From contig CM033110.1 in assembly GCA_019321725.1 (NCBI GenBank), forward strand, positions 6,565,278-6,629,277: a stretch of DNA of 64,000 nucleotides. Reading direction: 5' to 3'. The translations under genes and the position numbers were made by a program. Below the pieces are notes generated by a model. That model was not told the origin of the DNA, searched no databases, and worked only from the letters and a program-made list of their open reading frames with translations. This DNA is from Paulownia fortunei (taxonomy: Eukaryota; Streptophyta; Magnoliopsida; Lamiales; Paulowniaceae). Within the stretch, counting starts at the first letter, position 1; each line of letters opens with the position of its first letter. Positions 62,646 to 64,000 of the stretch are shown in pieces.

Positions 62646-63150
62646 CTCTTGGACTCATTAGAGTGGTTCTACCAAATTATTGGGCCCTTATGGATTTTAG
62701 AGAAGAAAGTTAGCTTGGAGTAAAGTGCTAGATTAGCTAGGCTTTATTCAGTGGGAAACGTCTCTTCTAGAGAGATTGACTCTCAATCTATGAGACGTGT
62801 TTGCCATTCGCAATGCATATGAAATTGGAATTCATGGTCCAACGAGATCATCCAAAAGCCCAAAAGGCCTAGTTTGATCAAAAAGTCAGATAATATCATT
62901 TTTGATAAAAAAATATCACTTTTTTAGGTAGAAATGACTTTCTAAATAAAACTCTAGTCTCTGCTTGGAGCTTCCTTGATTTTAGCCAAATTCTATCATT
63001 TTGAGTGTAAAAATAGCACCTTTTAGTCTTAACAATAAAAAATATACTGTTTTAATAGTTTTCAACAAATTGGGGACTTATTTGCAGTTTTTCTATTTAA
63101 ACACCTATAATGCCTCGAAGCTAGGCAGACAAACATGAATAAACACTTTT
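62646..63150. other. Unassigned flank of the Athila-like element
   Basis: No coding frame or recognisable repeat. It is the right-hand neighbour of the insertion site and has no counterpart in the first copy, which is interrupted earlier. Confidence 0.4.
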
Positions 63151-63159
63151 AAAAATTTT

Positions 63160-64000
63160 CTCATCTCAACACCGAGGGAATTAGGTTGAGGCATTGCCTT
63201 GACCTTATTTGTCTTATTCTTGCATTATGAAGAACAAAGTGTGGGAATATTTCTAAGTCGCTTGAATCGAGTGGTGATAAGTGAGGTGGTGGCAGTACTA
63301 CCGATAGACGCGAGTCAAGGAATAGCCTCGACCTTACTATGTTGACCTTACCAAATTGAGGCATGGCCCCAACCCTAAGTCGTAGCCATGGCAATCGGCT
63401 ACCTCGACCTGGCTTGCCGAGGTGCAACTTCAACCTTAGCAAGTCAAGATAGGGCCATAGCCTTAGGCTAAGATCAAGGCATGGCATTGGTTGCCTCGAC
63501 CTACGTGCAAAGGCACAACCTCGACCATAGTAGGTTGAGGTCGTGGCTTTTCCACTGCTAGTGCAAGATATGTTGAGGCAGCATGCAGAGGCACAACCTC
63601 GACTTTAGCAAGTTGAGGTTATGGTACCTCGGCTACCTTAGCCTAGCATGCTGAGATACTACCTTGACCTTGCTCAGTTGAGACAAGGCTTACAGGGTCT
63701 TTGCCTTTCGGGGGCCTATATCTCGACCTAGGTGTCCATAGGTTAAAGTTAGTTGTGTTGGTGGAGTGGCAATAGGTGGTAACCCACCTTGTCCTGGGCT
63801 GAGGCCTTAGTAGATGACTTGGGTCTTTGCTCAAGTTGGCTGGGTTGAAATATTTATTTGATGATGAGTACCTCCTTCGTTGAGTTATATGGAGGTCTCT
63901 TTGGATATTCATCTAAGTAGCTTTACCTTGACCTCACTCTGTCGACCTCATGAGTTAAAGCTTTCTTATGATTCTCAAAGGGATTTTAATTATCGTGGAT
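63160..64000. repeat. GC-richer array of imperfect direct and inverted repeats
   Basis: Words such as CCTCGACC, GTTGAGG, GAGGCATGGC and GCACAACCTCGAC recur many times in both orientations at irregular 30-60 bp spacing. Base composition is close to half GC, unlike the AT-rich flanks. Long minus-strand frames here are by-products of the repeats. It may be the LTR or subterminal region of a further element running out of the window. Confidence 0.6.

Noticed and set aside
63161..63912. Minus-strand frames of 89-108 residues at the right edge
   Set aside because: Produced by the GC-richer repeat array; amino-acid composition is repetitive (Arg/Leu/Pro/Ser) and no motif is recognised.

Overview
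The window reads as nuclear DNA of a flowering plant, probably a eudicot. It is AT-rich, has one widely spaced intron-containing gene, and is otherwise filled with nested, mostly dead LTR retrotransposons (Ty1/copia and Athila-type Ty3/gypsy), a decayed Helitron, MITEs and microsatellites. I cannot name the species from sequence alone.

Layout. 1-2292 is a deleted Athila/Tat-like Ty3/gypsy element on the minus strand (gag and protease scraps, a tRNA-Asp-type primer site, LTR). 2293-10268 is a Ty1/copia element with a full 5' LTR and a 3' LTR cut short at 10268. 10269-11360 is a CACTA-like fragment made of hairpin units, followed by a CT/TA microsatellite. 11895-13660 is a solo LTR of the Athila-like family. 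About 14152-20222 is a decayed Helitron with a dead PIF1-type helicase, carrying a 0.5 kb MITE. 22523-31648 (minus) is the only clearly functional host gene: COX11, the mitochondrial copper chaperone for cytochrome c oxidase, in seven exons including a 7.2 kb intron. 35251-38197 is the 5' part of an Athila-like element whose gag is interrupted by another LTR-like insertion, which runs into a gap of exactly 100 N (39438-39537).

Right after the gap the sequence restarts inside COX11 intron 5. It repeats 24013-32781 as 39538-48306 (8,769 bp; I saw no differences in the stretches compared), then continues as a diverged copy (several percent) of 32782-38197. The second COX11 copy therefore lacks its last two exons. 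In the second copy the Athila-like element is complete: 50757-62640, two LTRs, CTCCA target-site duplication, and gag, protease, RT, RNase H and integrase remnants. The arrangement looks like two haplotype contigs placed in series, or a duplication partly homogenised, rather than two functional genes.

The most interesting find is in the non-pol 3' part of that complete element. An intron-less, nearly full-length copy of a LONELY GUY (LOG)-type cytokinin-activating enzyme gene lies at 58661-59316, between the element's integrase and its 3' LTR. Just upstream is an unrecognised decayed ORF with a CxxC...C cluster (57857 onward). This suggests a retrotransposon that captured a cytokinin-biosynthesis mRNA. 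The copy here is dead (lost start codon, one frameshift, two in-frame stops, damaged active site), but intact relatives may exist elsewhere in the genome.
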